Both the position numbers and the translations under genes were made by a program. The notes beneath the pieces were generated by a model, which worked only from the letters and a program-made list of their open reading frames with translations, was not told the origin of the DNA and did not search any database. A DNA stretch of 23,296 nucleotides from an uncultured Eubacteriales bacterium (lineage in GTDB: Bacteria > Bacillota > Clostridia > Oscillospirales > Oscillospiraceae): positions 1-23,296 of the forward strand of contig URDG01000037.1 of assembly GCA_900546515.1 (NCBI GenBank), read 5' to 3'. Every line of letters starts with the position of its first letter. Positions within the stretch are counted from its first letter, which is position 1. Positions 7,831 to 15,132 of the stretch are shown here, one piece after another.

Positions 7831-8831
7831 GGCGGCACGGTTCCGGGCAGACGGATCAGCTCGCCGCTTCCGCGCAGGGTGAACAGGGCTTCTGGCCGTC
7901 CTATGCGGATATGATGTCCTCCCTTGCGCTGATCCTGTTCTTTCTCATGCTCATCTCATATATTCAGAATCTGATAACAGGCAACGACCTGCAAAGCACG
8001 CAGGAGGTGCTGGCAAATACTCAGACCCAGCTTGAGCAGACGCAGGCGCAGGTAAAGAGCGCTGAGGACGAGCTGGCGTCCATCACGCTCGACCTCGACA
8101 AGGCCAGGCTCACTCTGACCGAACGCGAGGCGGAAATATCCGCCAAGGAGGATGAGATCACAGCCCAGCAGGTCCTTATCGCAAAGCAGAAAGACTACAT
8201 GTCCTCCGCCGACGCGGAGCTTGTCGCAATGCGCAGTCAGATGCAGACCATCGCGGTGCTGCGCCTGTCGATACTTGAACAGATACGTGACAGCATAGTA
8301 AGTGTCATGGGCGACGCCTCAAAGGTCAGCATAGGCGATAACGGCAATATCATACTCAGCGAGGGCGTGTTCTTCGACCTCGGCTCATCGCAGATAAAGG
8401 CCGGCAGTGAGCCTGTTCTGAACCAACTCGTGCAGGTTTTCGGCAGCTTCCTTTCCGACAGCGAAAACGCCAAATATGTCGACAGCATCGTCATCTCCGG
8501 CCATACCGACAGCACCGGCACGGCCGCCGAAAACCGCGTGCTCTCGACCGACCGCGCAAACTCGGTGCTCAGCTATCTGCTCAACGCCCAGAACGGCGCT
8601 TTAAGCCGGTATTCGCAGTATTTCTGCGCCGCAGGCTACGGCGCGACCCGTCCCGTGGCGGACAATTCTACCGACGCCGGACGCGCTGCCAACCGCCGCA
8701 TTGAAATATCCATGATACTAAAGGACGACACCGTGCTCGACATTGTGGACAGCTATCTCGAGCTGGAGCTTCCGTCCGCGGAGGCTGCGTCTCCCGCTCC
8801 ACCGGCTTCGCCTTCACCGGCAAACGGCTGA
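7827..8831 (+). CDS. MotB/OmpA-family stator protein (ZorB-like)
   Basis: A 334-residue partner of the channel protein. A short cytoplasmic N-terminus leads into FWPSYADMMSSLALILFFLM (22-41), one membrane span whose Asp28 matches the proton-carrying Asp of MotB, TolR, ExbD and ZorB. Residues about 55-145 are a Gln/Glu/Ala-rich coiled coil. Residues about 165-300 form an OmpA-like peptidoglycan-binding domain with GHTDSTG (225-231), the LSTDRA segment (239-244) and GRAANRRIEI (285-294). The tail is Pro/Ser/Ala-rich. Such domains bind the wall and let the membrane ring rotate or push against it. Translation is coupled to the upstream gene, and a strong terminator follows, so the unit ends here. 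Confidence 0.9.
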   Translation: MRRHGSGQTDQLAASAQGEQGFWPSYADMMSSLALILFFLMLISYIQNLITGNDLQSTQEVLANTQTQLEQTQAQVKSAEDELASITLDLDKARLTLTEREAEISAKEDEITAQQVLIAKQKDYMSSADAELVAMRSQMQTIAVLRLSILEQIRDSIVSVMGDASKVSIGDNGNIILSEGVFFDLGSSQIKAGSEPVLNQLVQVFGSFLSDSENAKYVDSIVISGHTDSTGTAAENRVLSTDRANSVLSYLLNAQNGALSRYSQYFCAAGYGATRPVADNSTDAGRAANRRIEISMILKDDTVLDIVDSYLELELPSAEAASPAPPASPSPANG

Positions 8832-8846
8832 TAAATAAAACAAAAG

Positions 8847-8881
8847 ACACCTCACTCTCTGCCGGGCAGAGAATGAGGTGT
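8847..8881. terminator. Bidirectional terminator after the channel pair and guaB
   Basis: ACACCTCA (8847-8854) pairs with TGAGGTGT (8874-8881), enclosing an inner TCTCTGCC/GGCAGAGA stem after one mismatch. A T run follows on the plus strand, and a T-rich stretch follows on the minus strand. It lies between the convergent stops at 8831 and 8899. Confidence 0.92.
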
Positions 8882-8898
8882 TTTTATTGCCCTTATGC

Positions 8899-10377
8899 TT
8901 ACGGATGCATGGTATAGTTGGGCGCTTCCTTGGTGATATATATGTCGTGCGGGTGGCTCTCCTTGAGGCCCGCAGAAGTGATGCGGACGAATTTGCTCTT
9001 CGTGCGCAGCTCCTCGACGTTGTGCGCGCCGCAGTAGCCCATGCCGGAGCGCAGGCCGCCCATCATCTGATATATGGTCTCAGACACCGCTCCCTTGTAG
9101 GGCACACGGCCCTCAACGCCCTCGGGGACAAGCTTCTTGTTGTTTGTCTGGAAGTAGCGGTCGCGGCTGCCTTTCTGCATTGCGCCGAGGCTGCCCATGC
9201 CGCGGTAGACCTTGAACTGACGTCCCTGATAGACCTCGGTCTCGCCGGGAGCCTCGTCGCAGCCTGCGAGCATGGAGCCCATCATCACGACCCTGCCGCC
9301 TGCGGCAATGGCCTTCACGATGTCGCCGGAGTACTTGATGCCGCCGTCGGCAATGACCGGCACACCGTACTTGTCCGCCATTTCGGCGCAGCCGAGTATC
9401 GCGGTAATCTGAGGCACGCCGATACCGGCGACAACGCGGGTGGTGCATATCGAGCCGGGGCCTATGCCGACCTTGACGCAGTCCGCGCCTGCCTTGATGA
9501 GCGCCTCGGTAGCCTCGGGCGTGGCAACGTTGCCCGCGACGAGCTGGATGTCGGGGAAATTCTCCTTGACCAGACTCACGCAGCGCATGATGTTGGCGGA
9601 GTGGCCGTGGGCGCTGTCGAGCACCAGCACGTCCGCGCCTGCGTCGATAAGCGCGCGGCTGCGGTCGATAATGTCGTTCGTAACGCCGATGGCCGCCGCG
9701 CAGAGCAGGCGGCCTGCGCTGTCCTTGGCCGAATGGGGATATTTGAGAACCTTCTCTATATCCTTTATGGTTATGAGGCCTTTAAGCCTGTAATCATTAT
9801 CCACTATGGGGAGCTTTTCGATGCGGTTCTTCTGAAGTATCTCCTTTGCCTTGTCGAGCGTGGTGCCGACAAGCCCGGTTATGAGGCCGTCCCTGGTCAT
9901 TATCTCGCCGATCTTCCGGCTCATGTCGGTCTCAAACTTCATGTCGCGGTTGGTGATGATACCGATAAGCTTTCCGTCACCGTCCACTATCGGGACGCCG
10001 GAAATACGGAACTTCGCCATAAGCGCATCCGCATCGCCGAGCGTATTGTCCGCGCCAAGAGAGAACGGGTTCGTGATAACGCCGTTTTCCGAGCGCTTGA
10101 CCATGTCGACCTGCTCGGCCTGAGTGTCAATGCTCATGTTCTTGTGAATGACGCCTATGCCGCCCTCGCGCGCTATTGCGATCGCCATGCGGTACTCTGT
10201 GACCGTGTCCATCGCAGCGCTCATCACCGGCACGTTCAGCCGTATCTTCTTTGTGAGCCATGTGGAAAGGTCCACATCCGCCGGCAGCACGTCGCTCTCC
10301 GCCGGAACGAGCAGCACGTCGTCAAACGTCAGCCCCTCGCCGATAAAACGCTGTGAATAAAGATTTTCAAGCCCCAT
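8899..10377 (-). CDS. guaB: Inosine-5'-monophosphate dehydrogenase
   Basis: A 492-residue enzyme that oxidises IMP to XMP with NAD+, the committed step of guanine nucleotide synthesis. It acts as a cytosolic tetramer. The catalytic loop GIGPGSICTTRVVAG carries nucleophile Cys311. Two CBS domains (about 100-155 and 156-214) are inserted in the TIM barrel. The phosphate-binding IADGGIKYSGD segment and the mobile-flap GSRDRYF segment are present. Its length is normal for bacterial IMPDH. The ATG at 10377 was chosen because GGAGG (10384-10388) is 6 nt upstream and the protein begins with the usual family sequence before FDDVLLVP. It has its own strong promoter, which carries palindromic sequence that could be an operator. 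Confidence 0.97.
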   Translation of the reverse strand: MGLENLYSQRFIGEGLTFDDVLLVPAESDVLPADVDLSTWLTKKIRLNVPVMSAAMDTVTEYRMAIAIAREGGIGVIHKNMSIDTQAEQVDMVKRSENGVITNPFSLGADNTLGDADALMAKFRISGVPIVDGDGKLIGIITNRDMKFETDMSRKIGEIMTRDGLITGLVGTTLDKAKEILQKNRIEKLPIVDNDYRLKGLITIKDIEKVLKYPHSAKDSAGRLLCAAAIGVTNDIIDRSRALIDAGADVLVLDSAHGHSANIMRCVSLVKENFPDIQLVAGNVATPEATEALIKAGADCVKVGIGPGSICTTRVVAGIGVPQITAILGCAEMADKYGVPVIADGGIKYSGDIVKAIAAGGRVVMMGSMLAGCDEAPGETEVYQGRQFKVYRGMGSLGAMQKGSRDRYFQTNNKKLVPEGVEGRVPYKGAVSETIYQMMGGLRSGMGYCGAHNVEELRTKSKFVRITSAGLKESHPHDIYITKEAPNYTMHP

Positions 10378-10457
10378 ATCATACCTCCGTATCAAAATTT
10401 CAAACTCAGGTGCCGCGAAAAGCATGAAGCATTTGCAGCGCGCAATGAATTTTTGCC

Positions 10458-10485
10458 ATTATAGCAAATTTGCCGGTAAAGTCAA
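10458..10485 (-). promoter_or_regulatory. guaB promoter with overlapping palindromes
   Basis: On the minus strand, TTGACT (10480-10485), a 16-nt spacer, then TATAAT (10458-10463). The spacer contains the perfect 10-bp palindrome GCAAATTTGC (10464-10473). The -35 box sits in the loop of a GCCGGT/ACCGGC inverted repeat. The leader is about 75 nt long and shows no purine-riboswitch core. Confidence 0.82.
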
Positions 10486-10511
10486 CCGGCATTTTCGCTT
10501 ATTTTCCGCCC

Positions 10512-11333
10512 TTATTTCCCGTGCTCTCTGGCAAAATAGAATATGTACTGCTGGGCAAGTCCCGCATAAGCCCCGAGGCTGGCCGGATCAAAGCCGGGCG
10601 GAAAATGTTCCCTGAGCGCGCGGCGGATCCAGACGTCCACCGGAAACGCCTCCATATGGTAGAGTCCGAACAGCACCACGCAGTTTGCGACCTTCTCGCC
10701 GACGCCGTTGAGCGAAAGCAGCGCCTTTTTCGCGCTCATGTAATCGCAGTCTGTAAGCGCAGCGAGATCAAGGCTGCCGCCGGCCACAGCGCGCGCCGCC
10801 GTGATGATATACGCCGCCCTGTAGCCGCAGCGCAGCACCGCAAGATCCTGCTCCTCCAGCGCTGCCAGCCGCGCCGCCGGAGGGAAAGTATAAAAGACTC
10901 CGCCGTCAAACCCAACCGGCTGCCCATAGGCCGCGCACAGCCGCTCTACTATGCCCTTTATCCGCTTTATGTTGTTGCACTGCGATATTATGAACGAGCA
11001 CAGCGCCTCCCACGGCTCCTGCCGCAGTATGCGTATGCCCTGCCCATAGCCGACACACTTCGCCAGATACTCGCCGCCGTCAAAGCCGCGGCTTATCTCC
11101 GCGTAATCACGCCCGAGGTCAAAATAATCCCGCCAGAGCTCCTCCGGCGCGGCGGTGCGGATGAATACATCGCCGTTTTCCTCCCACAGCCGCGCGGGCT
11201 GCCCCATTGCAATGCCGCTGTATACGCCGTTTTCGTCTCTGTTCCAGCGGAAACACTGCCCGCATTCAAACGTCTTTACAAGATCCAGCTCAGCCGCCGA
11301 AGCGAGCCGCCATGTCTTTATTTCATCAGCCAT
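10512..11333 (-). CDS. OGG1-type 8-oxoguanine / N-glycosylase DNA-repair enzyme
   Basis: A 273-residue helix-hairpin-helix DNA glycosylase. The N-terminal part has the OGG-type FECGQCFRW motif (22-30), and SFIISQCNNIKRIKGIVERL (113-132) matches the family's core helix. The catalytic hairpin is LNGVGEKVANCV (208-219) with nucleophile Lys214, and Asp233 in FPVDVW is the conserved activating acid. The enzyme would excise 8-oxoG opposite C and cut the strand by beta-elimination; some family members also remove alkylated bases. The start has a weak G-rich ribosome site, but its own promoter is clear. It lies upstream of guaB on the same strand with 134 nt between them; guaB's promoter lies in that gap and I see no convincing terminator. 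Confidence 0.92.
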   Translation of the reverse strand: MADEIKTWRLASAAELDLVKTFECGQCFRWNRDENGVYSGIAMGQPARLWEENGDVFIRTAAPEELWRDYFDLGRDYAEISRGFDGGEYLAKCVGYGQGIRILRQEPWEALCSFIISQCNNIKRIKGIVERLCAAYGQPVGFDGGVFYTFPPAARLAALEEQDLAVLRCGYRAAYIITAARAVAGGSLDLAALTDCDYMSAKKALLSLNGVGEKVANCVVLFGLYHMEAFPVDVWIRRALREHFPPGFDPASLGAYAGLAQQYIFYFAREHGK

Positions 11334-11375
11334 TCAGTACAGGCCCCCTGTCCTCTCCGTATAAATACATTTCTA

Positions 11376-11404
11376 AATATAAACCTCCGGAGCCGTCTTT
11401 TCAA
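11376..11404 (-). promoter_or_regulatory. Sigma-A promoter of the OGG-type glycosylase gene
   Basis: On the minus strand, TTGAAA (11399-11404), a 17-nt spacer, then TATATT (11376-11381). It stands back to back with the plus-strand promoter at 11421-11450. Confidence 0.75.
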
Positions 11405-11420
11405 TAGTCAGGCGCCGGAG

Positions 11421-11450
11421 TTGATTTTATCCCGCCATATATGCTATAAT
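11421..11450 (+). promoter_or_regulatory. Promoter of the membrane-protein pair
   Basis: TTGATT (11421-11426), an 18-nt spacer, and a perfect extended -10 box (TGC then TATAAT at 11445-11450). The leader to the ATG at 11523 is about 65 nt. Confidence 0.8.
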
Positions 11451-11522
11451 AATATGCTTTATATGCATATGCGGCCAGGTCCGCCGCAGTCCTTTCACTC
11501 AAAAAACAAGGAGTTTTCCCAT

Positions 11523-12587
11523 ATGTCGGCTATCGTCTGGATCGTGATCCGTGTTCTGGCTCTTGCGGCGGCCCTGTTTCTCCTGCCGCTGGGCACGGGA
11601 TATATATTTCTGCACCGCGGGGAATTTGACCGCGGCATTGTCTATTTCTTTGGCATGTGCGCGCTTTTTACCGGTTTTGAGCTGATCTATTTCCCGTTTT
11701 TCGCTCTCGGCCTGCCGTTTTCGCTTATGACGGTTGTATTTTTCGTTCTGGCCGCAGCCTCGGCGGCTCTCGGTCTCTTTCTCAGGTCGAAAGCCGAAAA
11801 GACTCCGCGCTCCCCGCGCAAGCCCCTGAACAGGAAAGAAAAGCTCTTTCTCTCCGCCGCGGCCGCCGTCGCGCTCTGGCAGATCCTGCGCACGACGCTC
11901 GGTGCCGGCACCTGGAATATCGACGACGGCTGGTATCTCGGACTTGCGAATACCGCGCTGTATACCGATCAGATCCTCCGCACGGACCCGCTCACCGGCC
12001 TTGCCTATAACTTTTTCGAGCACATGAGAGAGTATTCCTCCTATGTCTTCTCCCCATGGCCGCTGTTCTGGGCTATGTTTTCCGATATCTTCTCGTTCAG
12101 CATAACCGTCCTCATGCACACGGTGCTGCCCGGATTTTTTATCGTGCTGTTCTATTACCTTGTCTACCGCCTCGCCGCCTTCTTTTTCCGCGGCGACAGG
12201 GAGAAAGCGCTTTTCGCACTCATGCTGCTGAGCGTTTTCTATGAGATATGTGCGGTCGCAATGAACGTGCGCTTCACCTGGATAATATGCTACCCGTGGA
12301 TGGGCAAGGGCTTCGGTGCAAGCATCGTCAGTCCGCTGGCGCTGTATTTCTTCCTGCTTATTGAGGAAACCGCGGAGCGCTCAAAGCGCCGCATCCTGTG
12401 GCTCGGCATATTTCTTGCCAATGTCGCCGGGTGCATGACCGCGTCGAGCTGCGCGGAGCTCACGCTGATGCTCCTAGGCTGCTGGGGTCTGACATATATC
12501 ATCCGCACGCGCGATCTCTCTGCGGTGTGGAAGCTGGCGCTGTGCGTGACGCCGAGTCTCGCGCTCATGGCCGCTCATCTTATGTGA
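11523..12587 (+). CDS. Multi-spanning membrane protein, GT-C/DUF6077-like N-terminal part
   Basis: A 354-residue polytopic membrane protein with about eight to nine hydrophobic spans. After the second or third span there is a basic loop (about 89-106). A predicted outer loop then contains WNIDDGWYLGLANTAL (131-146), followed by TDPLTG. A paired Asp in the first large outer loop is typical of GT-C glycosyltransferases and of the DUF6077-like membrane proteins of Clostridia. The ATG at 11523 has AAGGAG (11508-11513) 9 nt upstream; the longer open frame reaching back to 10470 is chance, because it overlaps the glycosylase gene and both promoters. A second membrane gene begins 13 nt after the stop. 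The two may together do the job of one longer protein. Function is unproven. Confidence 0.8.
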   Translation: MSAIVWIVIRVLALAAALFLLPLGTGYIFLHRGEFDRGIVYFFGMCALFTGFELIYFPFFALGLPFSLMTVVFFVLAAASAALGLFLRSKAEKTPRSPRKPLNRKEKLFLSAAAAVALWQILRTTLGAGTWNIDDGWYLGLANTALYTDQILRTDPLTGLAYNFFEHMREYSSYVFSPWPLFWAMFSDIFSFSITVLMHTVLPGFFIVLFYYLVYRLAAFFFRGDREKALFALMLLSVFYEICAVAMNVRFTWIICYPWMGKGFGASIVSPLALYFFLLIEETAERSKRRILWLGIFLANVAGCMTASSCAELTLMLLGCWGLTYIIRTRDLSAVWKLALCVTPSLALMAAHLM

Positions 12588-12600
12588 GGGAGGGTCAGAA

Positions 12601-13371
12601 ATGCTTGAAAGTCTGAATATCATTCTGGAGGAAACTCTGGACGTATACCGCCTTGCCACTCTCAGCGGCCGGCTGTTTATCCCGTTTTTCATCTGCTGCA
12701 TATATCTGCTGCTGTCCCCCGCGAAGGAGGATAAGCGCGCCAGATACTATCTCGTCTATCCCTCGCTGATACTGTGCGTTTTTCTCTTCAACCCGGTGTT
12801 CATACACTATATGATAAAATTCACCTCCGACCCGGAGCGCGTCGCAAGGATGTACTGGCCTCTGCCTATAGGCGGCGTGATAGTCTATTGCGTTATCCGC
12901 GCCTTCTGCGCGCTGAAAAAGCGCTGGAAGCGCGCGGTACTGCTGCTCGCCTCCGTGTGCACGCTGCTGTTCGTGACCGAGGGCAGCCACGCCGGAATAT
13001 CCTTCACCCGCGCCGGCAATCCGGAAAAGCTTATCACCGGCGCGAAAGAGATATGCGATTCGATCTATACGCTCAACGGCGGCGAAGAGGCCACCGTGCT
13101 CGTACCGAAGCATCTTTTCTTCTGGGTGCGCGAATACAACGCAGCGCTGATCAACCCGTACAAGCACAAGACCGAGTTCATGTACAATGACGACGGCACA
13201 CTTGACCTCGACGCGACAGGCAGCAAGGCGCTGGAAGCGAACTGCAAATATGTCGTCATATCCGGCACCGCCGCGTCCACCGGCTCTCTGGAGGATTACG
13301 GCTATGTCCCTGCGTGTGACATCCCCGGCGATAACTGTGTATATACGATATACAGGCTCTCCGCCGGGTAA
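12601..13371 (+). CDS. Membrane protein with extracellular C-terminal domain, partner of the preceding gene
   Basis: A 256-residue protein with about four membrane spans in its first 130 residues (near 20-38, 50-72, 85-104 and 112-128), then a soluble C-terminal domain predicted to be outside. That domain contains ATVLVPKHLFFWVREYNA and KYVVISG segments, a layout I associate with the C-terminus of DUF6077-like membrane proteins. The ATG follows GGGAGGG by 6 nt. It lies 13 nt after the preceding stop, in a different frame, in the same transcript, and is followed by a terminator. It may be the C-terminal half of a split GT-C-like protein. I do not recognise a specific function. Confidence 0.78.
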   Translation: MLESLNIILEETLDVYRLATLSGRLFIPFFICCIYLLLSPAKEDKRARYYLVYPSLILCVFLFNPVFIHYMIKFTSDPERVARMYWPLPIGGVIVYCVIRAFCALKKRWKRAVLLLASVCTLLFVTEGSHAGISFTRAGNPEKLITGAKEICDSIYTLNGGEEATVLVPKHLFFWVREYNAALINPYKHKTEFMYNDDGTLDLDATGSKALEANCKYVVISGTAASTGSLEDYGYVPACDIPGDNCVYTIYRLSAG

Positions 13372-13388
13372 TGAGCCGCATATACCTG

Positions 13389-13421
13389 AAAACACCCTGC
13401 CAGTCACCGGCAGGGTGTTTT
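13389..13421. terminator. Bidirectional terminator
   Basis: A perfect 13-bp stem: AAAACACCCTGCC (13389-13401) with GGCAGGGTGTTTT (13409-13421), and a 7-nt loop. It separates the membrane pair (plus) from the convergent abrB gene (minus). Confidence 0.93.
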
Positions 13422-13472
13422 CGTTTTCTCACTTTTACTGATTACTTTTACTGACTTCTGCGCTCAGGCTGT

Positions 13473-13718
13473 TCAGCCAAGCTCCTGCAGCTTCTTGATG
13501 CACTCAGGGCAGACGTATCTTCCCTTGTAAGAGATAATATCCTTCACGCTGTCGCAGAACACACATGCAGCCTGATACTTGTGAAGAATAATGTCTTCTC
13601 CATCAACATATATCTCTAATGCATCCTTCTCTGCGATGTCCAGAGTGCGGCGCATCTCTATGGGCAACACAATACGGCCAAGCTCGTCGACCTTACGTAC
13701 GATTCCTGTAGATTTCAT
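13473..13718 (-). CDS. AbrB-family transition-state regulator
   Basis: An 81-residue DNA-binding protein. The N-terminal 50 residues are the swapped-hairpin AbrB fold, very close to Bacillus AbrB (MKSTGIVRKVDELGRIVLP, then EKDALEIYVDG). AbrB proteins repress many stationary-phase and sporulation genes during growth. The C-terminal part differs from Bacillus AbrB: C52-x2-C55 and C70-x2-C73 make a probable zinc knuckle. The ATG has AAGGAG (13728-13733) 9 nt upstream. It is transcribed away from spmA-spmB from a strong promoter, with a leader of about 70 nt that holds a small open frame. It could regulate itself and the divergent spore genes (inference). Confidence 0.93.
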   Translation of the reverse strand: MKSTGIVRKVDELGRIVLPIEMRRTLDIAEKDALEIYVDGEDIILHKYQAACVFCDSVKDIISYKGRYVCPECIKKLQELG

Positions 13719-13722
13719 CTTT

Positions 13723-13776
13723 CTACGCTCCTTTAATCATGGTTATTTGGGACACTTGCCCCTCTCCTTCAGGCAT
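13723..13776 (-). CDS. Possible 17-codon leader peptide before abrB
   Basis: Within the abrB leader, an ATG at 13776 opens a 17-codon frame ending in TAG at 13723-13725, just 4 nt before the abrB ATG. A G-rich AGGTGGG sits very close upstream of its start. The abrB ribosome site lies inside this frame, so translation of the leader could help or block abrB initiation. It may equally be chance. Confidence 0.3.
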   Translation of the reverse strand: MPEGEGQVSQITMIKGA

Positions 13777-13793
13777 TTCCCACCTATAATTGG

Positions 13794-13822
13794 ATTATAC
13801 TCAGCAAACCGGAGATAGTCAA
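13794..13822 (-). promoter_or_regulatory. Sigma-A promoter of abrB
   Basis: On the minus strand, TTGACT (13817-13822), a 17-nt spacer, then TATAAT (13794-13799). It is a near-consensus housekeeping promoter. Confidence 0.88.
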
Positions 13823-13839
13823 CCATTTTTCTTCCAACG

Positions 13840-13868
13840 TAAAATTATTAACATTTTATTCATTATAT
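13840..13868 (+). promoter_or_regulatory. Possible sporulation-sigma promoter of spmA-spmB
   Basis: TAAAATT (13840-13846), a 14-nt gap, then CATTATAT (13861-13868), about 43 nt upstream of the spmA ATG. The -35 part and the spacing fit sigma-E; the -10 part is only a partial match. No good sigma-A pair is visible here, which fits sporulation-specific expression. Confidence 0.3.
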
Positions 13869-13911
13869 AGCTGCTTTCGTCTATGTATTTTCTTTGCGGA
13901 GTGTTTTCGAC

Positions 13912-14484
13912 ATGACGTTTTCGTATATTCTTGCGTTTATATTCGTGATTTCGACCGCAGCTATGGCATTTGCATCCCCGGAAAGCGCCAATGCGGCAAT
14001 GGACGGGGCGCAGGCAGCCGTGAGCTTTACGCTGAGCATCACCGGCGGCATATGCCTGTGGAGCGGCGTGATGGAGCTGATGGAGCGCTGCGGCATTACC
14101 GCCGCGCTCGGGAGGCTGCTGCACCCGCTGCTGCGCCGCCTCTTCCCTGAGAGCACGGCGGATGCCTCCGTTCTCTCCGCGCTCACCGAGAACGTCAGCT
14201 CCAATCTGCTGGGGCTGGGCAATGCCGCGACGCCCGCGGGGATAAGGGCGGCGCAGGGCATTGCGGCGCGCACCGGCTGCGGACACGCCTCGGACGAGCT
14301 GTGCATGCTTGTCGTGCTCAATACCGCGTCGATACAGCTTCTGCCGGCAACGGTAGCTTCCGTGCGCGCCGCCTGCGGGGCCGCGGCGCCGTTCGACATC
14401 GTTCCGGCTGTGTGGATAAGCTCCGCCGTCTCCGTCGCCGCGGGACTTCTCACCGCGGCGGCGCTGAAGAGGCTGTGGCCATGA
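13912..14484 (+). CDS. spmA: Spore maturation protein A
   Basis: A 190-residue membrane protein of the nucleoside-recognition (Gate) family. SpmA works with SpmB in dehydration of the spore core. Visible family segments are SITGGICLWSGVMELMERCG (about 42-61), then PLLRRLFPE, and the strongly conserved ENVSSNLLGLGNAATPAGI (about 93-111). Its length matches Bacillus SpmA. The ATG at 13912 was preferred over an in-frame TTG at 13894 because GGAG (13898-13901) lies upstream and the protein then begins directly with its first hydrophobic span. It overlaps spmB by 4 nt (ATGA). Confidence 0.95.
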   Translation: MTFSYILAFIFVISTAAMAFASPESANAAMDGAQAAVSFTLSITGGICLWSGVMELMERCGITAALGRLLHPLLRRLFPESTADASVLSALTENVSSNLLGLGNAATPAGIRAAQGIAARTGCGHASDELCMLVVLNTASIQLLPATVASVRAACGAAAPFDIVPAVWISSAVSVAAGLLTAAALKRLWP

Positions 14485-15005
14485 ACCGCCTGCTGTCGCT
14501 GGCTCCGGCGCTGATAATAGCGGCCGCGTGTCTCTGCGCCCTGCTGAAGGGCGTGGATATAATGGGCGCGATGACCGACGGGGCAAAAAAAGGGCTTCAG
14601 ACCTCGTTGTCCATGCTCCCCGCGCTCGTCATACTCTTTTCCGCGGTCTATCTGCTGCGCGCCTCGCGCCTGCCGGATATGCTCACGTCCCTTATATCTC
14701 CGCTGCTCTCGCGCCTCGGCATTCCGCCTGATACCTCGCTTATACTGCTGCTGCGCCCGCTCTCCGGCAGCGGAACGCTGAGCGCCGCGGCGGACATCAT
14801 GAGCCGCTGCGGCGCAGACTCCCTCGCCGGACGCACAGCCGCCGTCATGACCGGCTCCAGCGAGACGACGTTTTACGTTATCGCCGTGTACTTTTCCGCG
14901 GCCGGCGTAAAGGGCAGCCGCTGGGCCGTCCCGGCCGCTTTGGCGGCGGATGCGGCCGGATTTATCGCCGCGGCGCAGGTATGCAGGCTGTTTTGGGGCG
15001 CATGA
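14481..15005 (+). CDS. spmB: Spore maturation protein B
   Basis: A 174-residue membrane protein, partner of SpmA in spore-core dehydration and heat resistance. Family features are the GAKKGLQTSLSMLPALVILF segment (about 34-53), RPLSGSG followed by ALSAAADI-like sequence, and MTGSSETTFYVIAVYF (about 123-138). The length agrees with Bacillus SpmB. Translation is coupled to spmA through the ATGA overlap, which fixes the start at 14481; the open frame extends further upstream inside spmA but has no better start. No clear terminator follows, only A/T-rich sequence in the 127-nt gap to the next gene. Confidence 0.95.
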   Translation: MNRLLSLAPALIIAAACLCALLKGVDIMGAMTDGAKKGLQTSLSMLPALVILFSAVYLLRASRLPDMLTSLISPLLSRLGIPPDTSLILLLRPLSGSGTLSAAADIMSRCGADSLAGRTAAVMTGSSETTFYVIAVYFSAAGVKGSRWAVPAALAADAAGFIAAAQVCRLFWGA

Positions 15006-15066
15006 GCCCGAAAAAAGCCTTATTTTTCGTTTAATTCTTTTATCTTCCTCTTGTATTCTCAGCCAA

Positions 15067-15094
15067 TTGACTGTATAATGTCAATGCTTAAAAT
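15067..15094 (+). promoter_or_regulatory. Promoter and operator-like inverted repeat before the acyltransferase gene
   Basis: TTGACT (15067-15072), a 16-nt spacer, then TAAAAT (15089-15094) is one promoter reading. The alternative is TTGTAT (15051-15056), a 17-nt spacer, then TATAAT (15074-15079). The inverted repeat TTGAC-N8-GTCAA (15067-15084) covers both readings and could bind a repressor. Confidence 0.65.
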
Positions 15095-15132
15095 TTTGGA
15101 AGCGTGTACCCTGAGAAAATGGAGGACGATCA

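Noticed and set aside
6916..8831. A complete Zorya defence system
   Set aside because: The channel and stator proteins resemble ZorA and ZorB, but no ZorC, ZorD or ZorE homolog is next to them; guaB and an upstream lipoprotein flank the pair.
8878..10356. A 492-codon plus-strand open frame opposite guaB
   Set aside because: It is the antisense shadow of guaB, with no ribosome site and no recognisable fold.
10378..10457. A purine riboswitch in the guaB leader
   Set aside because: The leader of about 75 nt lacks the conserved three-way-junction core and any terminator/antiterminator pair.
13431..13454. An 11-bp direct repeat, ACTTTTACTGA, separated by 2 nt
   Set aside because: It is short, A/T-rich, and lies downstream of a terminator between convergent genes. 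It has no target-site or mobile-element context.
13819..14586. Minus-strand open frames opposite spmA and spmB
   Set aside because: Composition is Arg/Pro/Gly-rich and domain-free; they cross the abrB promoter region and oppose two clearly identified spore genes.
15006..15050. An A/T-rich imperfect hairpin after spmB as a terminator
   Set aside because: The stem is made almost only of A-T pairs with mismatches, so it is too weak to call.
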